The position numbers and the translations under genes were made by a program. DNA of 64,000 bases from Mya arenaria (taxonomy: Eukaryota; Mollusca; Bivalvia; Myida; Myidae), in contig NC_069125.1 in the NCBI RefSeq assembly GCF_026914265.1, forward strand, positions 23,982,966 to 24,046,965. The letters are read 5' to 3'. Below the pieces are notes generated by a model. That model worked only from the letters and a program-made list of their open reading frames with translations. It was not told where the DNA came from and did not search any database. Numbering within the stretch: position 1 is the stretch's first letter; every line of letters starts with the position of its first letter. This document shows positions 60,601 to 64,000 of the stretch, in pieces.

Positions 60601-63600
60601 TTTTTTTGTCAGATGACTTTTACTTGGCACATATTAAAATAGTTCATGCAACTAATCTGCTTACAATACTTTCTGGGCTCAGATGTTGAACGTGCTACGT
60701 TTTCAGGTAACCCAAACACAAAACATAAACTAAATGTCTGTTGCCTTTTACCCATACATACATGCTCTGGATTGATATGACCACAAAAGCCATGCCAGTA
60801 GAGCATAGGCCCTTTTGGGCCTCTTGTTTTTAATAGGGAATTTACAGTGACATATTTTAATGAGTATGGCTCTTAGTAGCATGTAGTAATTGTTTACATG
60901 AGAAAAGGTTGGCAAAGTTGACGTCTCTTTGATGTAATAAAACAGCAAAGTCAATTAACATAGAACAAAGTTATCACTAGAATGGCCCCCTGACGTTCCT
61001 GTTCAATTGATGTTTTAATTGTGAGTTACAAGTAGAGCTCCAGTGCTACAAATTAACTAATAACAGAAGCAAACTCACTGCAAAATTCCTGTCCATAACT
61101 GTTCATTGCTGTCCTTTTTGCAGCCTTGAATTTTAAATGCAGGATACATGAACAAGTCTGGTTGTACACATCCAAATGCTTCTAGCATGGATGTTCTAAC
61201 TAAGACTAACATAAGTTTATCAAACTATTGGTTCATAGATTAAAATATCATGTTATTATACAGCAAAATTCCTGTCCATAACTGTTCATTGCTGTCTTTT
61301 TTGCAGCCTTGAATTTTAAATGCAGGATACATGAACAAGTCTGGTTTTACACATCCTTGTGTTTCGCAGCAAGGGTGTTCTTACTAAGACTAACATTAAA
61401 ACAACAGTTTTAGAGTAAAACTCGCAAAAAAATCGTGTAAAACAACAGTTTTTGAGTAAAACTCGCAAAAAAAAATCATTTGGAAACAAACTCACTGTGA
61501 TTTTCCTGTTCATAACTGTTCTTTGCTGTCCTTTTTGCAGCTTTGAATTTTAAAGTCAGGATACATGAATTAGTCTGGTTGTACACATCCAAATGCTTCT
61601 AGCATGGATGTTCTAATCAAGACAAACATAAGGTTTGTATTCTATACTAGTACATCTATGCATGAATTCATGGAGAGAGGAGTTGAAAAGCCATTTGCCA
61701 AACTGGCTTGACCTTAGCAAGTAACCATGAAAGTTGTTGAAGGTTTTAATGGCGTAAATCATATTAGACCAAGTGTATCGTTATTCTATATGGTGGTACA
61801 TAGCTATTGACACATTGATTTCTTATCATAGAATTTAAGCGTTTTTGTCAATGATTCCACCTTCTTTCAGAACCATCTTCCCCTGGACTTTGTTTCGAAA
61901 GAAGTGTTCACTCTGTGGATGGAGTTAATCAGACAGATTGTTGACAGACCTGTGCCGGAGGTAACTGAAGTGACTTATGATTTTCAATTTAGTTGTTTGC
62001 TCATCAAACTCTAGTAGGGATAGAATTAAAAGCTGTTGTTGCCACTAAGTAATGTCTTTGCCCGAAACAACTTGCCCGAAACAGTTGTTTTGTTTTTGTT
62101 ATCTAGCAGACATTGTGGAAATCTTCCAGCTTTTAACAACCTTAAAACTCAATTTCTCATACTTTTAATTTTTTTGTCTAATTTGTTAAAATTTTACCAG
62201 TCCCATTCATATTTTACCAGTGTTGGCTGATTGGGCAGATATGTTTCACTAACTCTTGTTTTGGTGAATTAAGTATTAATTGTGGCCTTTTTCTGGTATG
62301 AAAATAAAACAATCCAAAAAATTATCTTTTTCAGCAAACAAACCAGATAGATGAAGATGACCGGCCAGAACTTGCTTGGTGGAAGGTTAAGAAATGGGCT
62401 GTACACATACTGTCCAGGAGTTTTGAAAGGTATGTGTCTTTTGAATTTGTATTAATTACTCTATAAGCATGCCTGTGACTGCTGCATTTGAAGTACTCAT
62501 ATTCAGGTCCTTAAAATAGGGAAAATGTAAAATAATGATTTGAAATCTATTGTTTTAATACTAAATACTTGTATGTCTGTTATTGGTTTTTTTTTTCAGA
62601 AGAAAAAAGTAATGTTATTTACATAGCCAAAACTTAAACCATAACTCAAACATGTTTGAAGATATTCAAATGAAACTTGTTGCCAGAGGCAATACACATA
62701 TGCACAGCAAGGCACATTACTCTGGCTTTAACTGTTGTTGAAATATGGCCCTTTTGTAAGAGAAACAACTGATGAATACTCCGAGAGTCTTGTTTGCAGG
62801 AATTCTGAAGATTAAAACGAAAGTGTGTTTTGAAAGAAAAATTACTACATTACATAAAAATGTACATTGTAACATTTATTGACAATGTTTAAGGTATGGA
62901 AGCCCAGGCAACGTCACCAAAGATTACAACCAGTTTGCTGAGTGGTATTTGAAAGCCTTCAGTGGTAAGAGCTTTTTTTTAGTGATTGAAAGTTATGAAT
63001 TCGTTCTCATATCTTCTTACCTATGAAGTAATAACACGGCTTGACACTAACTGTAATCAGGTGATCCGAGAAACCCAATATCCTGACAGGATTACAACAG
63101 CCAATCCGCTAGGGAACCCGCCGGGTCACCAAATAAAAACACTGCCGCTGTTGAATCATGCTGGTAACCTGATAATAAAGTGTTGACCCCACAACAATGC
63201 TTAAGGAACATTTACATTTTTTATCACTACCAATTGAAGGAAAAGAATCTGCATATTCGGACATATACCTGTAGAAAGGGGGAAGAAACTAGTATGTAGT
63301 CTGTTAAGTGTGCACATGTCTTTGTGTTGTTCAGTGTGAATATTCCTGTATGTTTCAGGCGGGGTGATGCAGGTTCTACTAAAGGTATTAGACCAATACA
63401 GACAGAAGATGTATGTCGCCCCTCGCGTCCTACAGCAGTCACTCAATTTCCTCAACCAAGGGTGTGTAATTACCAGATGATAAATGCTTGAACTGTTTAG
63501 CCGTTTTAACTAGACCAGTCTGCAATTATTATTTTCAATTTATTAGTCGTACAGGCTTTCCCACTTCTTCTTCTTCTTCTTCTTCTTTTTTTGTATACCA

Positions 63601-63886
63601 AATGATAAGCCCAAATTCTTCACAGGTTGATATAAAGAAATTTAAATCATTGATAATGTTTCCTTTGAATGAAAAATCAATATTGGCCGGCCTCTTTTCA
63701 CATGGAATATTCATAGTTTTGCTCTGCACCTATTTTCCAGAGTAAGCCATGCATTTGCCTGGAAGTTCATGAAGCCACACATACAGCTTGTGATTCAAGA
63801 GGTGATCTTCCCACTCATGTGCCACAATGATTCAGATGAGGAGCTGTGGGAGTCTGACCCACAGGAGTACATACGCCTCAAATATG
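54583..63886 (+). CDS. IPO7: Importin-7/8-like nuclear import receptor, first ten exons (3'-partial)
   Basis: Importin-beta family receptor that binds RanGTP and carries cargoes (ribosomal proteins, histones, signalling proteins) through nuclear pores. Ten exons spliced in phase give 381 codons (1144 nt), about the N-terminal third of a ~1040-residue family member. Recognised segments are [164 protein letters not shown] and [15 protein letters not shown]. These align without gaps of note to vertebrate IPO7/IPO8 as I know them. The importin-beta N-terminal (Ran-binding) domain is in exons 1-3. Invertebrates usually have one gene for IPO7/IPO8, so the symbol is by convention. All introns are GT..AG. 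The remaining exons lie beyond the window. Confidence 0.95.
55412..55493 (+). CDS. IPO7: Importin-7-like exon 2
   Basis: Acceptor TTCATTTCAG. It encodes [19 protein letters not shown] and IDMPVRQA. Donor GCTG/GTAATA, phase 1. Matches the family segment that ends in LPVRQAG. Confidence 0.93.
56240..57034 (+). repeat. 180-bp tandem repeat element in importin intron 2
   Basis: GGTTTTGCAT recurs at 56321, 56499, 56680 and 56859 (spacings 178, 181, 179). Each unit includes 'TTAGATAACTC', 'GGCCTTAATTATT' and 'TGCATTGAGACTTTA' type blocks. It ends with GCGGCAGAGTAGTCGAGCGC and GTGACAGCTCTTGTT, an ending I recall from bivalve repeat families. Non-coding. Confidence 0.88.
57235..57391 (+). CDS. IPO7: Importin-7-like exon 3
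   Basis: Acceptor CTTGTTACAG. It encodes [19 protein letters not shown], then [20 protein letters not shown] and [12 protein letters not shown]. Donor TCAG/GTAGAT, phase 2. Confidence 0.95.
58399..58557 (+). CDS. IPO7: Importin-7-like exon 4
   Basis: Acceptor CCCATTCAG. It encodes [20 protein letters not shown], then [19 protein letters not shown] and [12 protein letters not shown]. Donor CGA/GTAAGT, phase 2. Confidence 0.95.
58928..59084 (+). CDS. IPO7: Importin-7-like exon 5
   Basis: Acceptor CTTGCACTAG. It encodes [20 protein letters not shown], then [20 protein letters not shown] and [12 protein letters not shown]. Donor CAG/GTATTT, phase 0. Confidence 0.95.
59275..59578. mobile_element. 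Foldback element, about 104-bp arms, in importin intron 5
   Basis: The left arm (59275-59378) runs CTTGTTGTGAG to ACTTGTTCACAGAT. The right arm (59475-59578) is its near-perfect inverted copy (AAGTTTGCTTAAAAG against CTTTTAAGCAAACTT). The middle is 96 bp. No target duplication is evident, so exact ends and superfamily are open. The - strand ORF at 59133-59324 comes from the arm. Confidence 0.85.
59699..60828 (+). repeat. Hairpin-ended interspersed element in importin intron 5
   Basis: Begins with the hairpin GCTCTACTGGCC-AAA-GGCCAGAAGAGC and ends with GCCAGTAGAGCATAGGCCC and GGGCCTCTTGTT. Two internal ~168-bp units start GTAAACAATTG at 59772 and 59940 and include GAACACGATACAGTCTTCAG and TGAAACTTGTACAGTATCTA. 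I recall this start and end pattern from many bivalve genomes. No ORF of note. Confidence 0.82.
61068..61640 (+). repeat. Tandem repeat with three ~150-bp units in importin intron 5
   Basis: ATTCCTGTCCATAACTGTTC recurs at 61085 and 61267, and a variant (TTTCCTGTTCATAACTGTTC) at 61501. Each is followed by TTTTTGCAGCC/CTTTGAATTTTAAA and GGATACATGAAC/TTAGTCTGGTT. A ~50-bp sub-duplication (AAAACAACAGTTTT, GAGTAAAACTCGC) lies between units 2 and 3. Confidence 0.9.
61871..61960 (+). CDS. IPO7: Importin-7-like exon 6
   Basis: Acceptor CTTCTTTCAG. It encodes [20 protein letters not shown] then [10 protein letters not shown]. Donor GAG/GTAACT, phase 0. Too short to show as a clear ORF, but similarity and phase are clear. 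Confidence 0.93.
62335..62429 (+). CDS. IPO7: Importin-7-like exon 7
   Basis: Acceptor TCTTTTTCAG. It encodes [20 protein letters not shown] then [11 protein letters not shown]. The EDDRPEL.WWK.KKWA..IL motif is a hallmark of IPO7/IPO8. Donor AAAG/GTATGT, phase 2. Confidence 0.95.
62894..62964 (+). CDS. IPO7: Importin-7-like exon 8
   Basis: Acceptor AATGTTTAAG. It encodes [20 protein letters not shown] then AFS. Donor AGTG/GTAAGA, phase 1. Confidence 0.94.
63359..63461 (+). CDS. IPO7: Importin-7-like exon 9
   Basis: Acceptor TATGTTTCAG. It encodes [20 protein letters not shown] then [13 protein letters not shown]. Donor AAGG/GTGTGT, phase 2. Confidence 0.94.
63563..63592. repeat. (CTT)n microsatellite in importin intron 9
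   Basis: About eight CTT units followed by a T-run, 150 bp before exon 10. Confidence 0.95.
63741..63886 (+). CDS. IPO7: Importin-7-like exon 10 (last in window)
   Basis: Acceptor TATTTTCCAG. It encodes [20 protein letters not shown], then [20 protein letters not shown] and QEYIRLKY. Donor TATG/GTATGT, phase 1; the gene continues beyond the window. Confidence 0.94.
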
Positions 63887-64000
63887 GTATGTTCATGTCA
63901 TAAGTTTAGCATTAGAACATGTGTTGAAAGTTTGTACGTACATGTGTTCAAAGTGAATACTGCTTTCTTATGTCCAGACTTTACACTAATTGTCTAATAG

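Overview
The window is animal nuclear DNA, most likely from a bivalve mollusc. It is AT-rich, its genes are split by introns with GT..AG junctions, and it is crowded with repeats. Several repeat types (the ~180-bp unit with GGTTTTGCATGTAAGC, the hairpin-ended element with GCTCTACTGGCC, the TGACCTTGACCTTAGAGG satellite-like element) are ones I recall as common in bivalve genomes. The species cannot be fixed from the sequence.

Only two host genes can be supported. On the + strand from 54583 to the window edge lie the first ten coding exons of an importin-7/8 type nuclear import receptor; the rest runs off the right end. On the - strand (44659 down to 43164) are three exons of an R-SNARE (VAMP/synaptobrevin-like) gene, whose 5' exon(s) I could not find. 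All other long ORFs are products of repeats or chance.

Layout. 1-15.3 kb: gene-free DNA with a long (AT)n, a (GTT)n, a dead LINE fragment (5.4-6.4 kb) and old copies of a repeated module. 15.5-33.8 kb: a partial copy followed by two tandem copies of a ~6.5-kb segmental duplication (15562-17600, 20701-27330, 27331-33806). Between and inside these copies sit a 801-bp hAT-like foldback element with a perfect 8-bp target duplication, a palindromic MITE family, a 760-bp pogo-like element and two minisatellites that expanded in only one copy. 34.0-36.2 kb: a second dead LINE, split by a 535-bp foldback element. 36.6-37.5 kb: a deleted relative of the 17.6-19.4 kb segment. 37.6-40.2 kb: a 2.56-kb array of a 20-bp unit. 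40.7-43.0 kb: a satellite-like element and a TIR-bounded element with a tRNA-like core. 43.2-44.7 kb: the R-SNARE gene. 44.1-50.7 kb: several tRNA-derived SINE-like repeats. 50.7-54.2 kb: a nearly full coding-length but broken endonuclease/reverse-transcriptase LINE. 54.6-63.9 kb: importin gene, with repeats packed into introns 2 and 5.

The most distinctive story is the young history of the duplicated segments. One paralogue keeps a single 41-bp monomer where the other carries about 18 tandem 42-bp copies (plus a second 5-copy array with the same variant order), so the birth and growth of a minisatellite can be read directly from the window.
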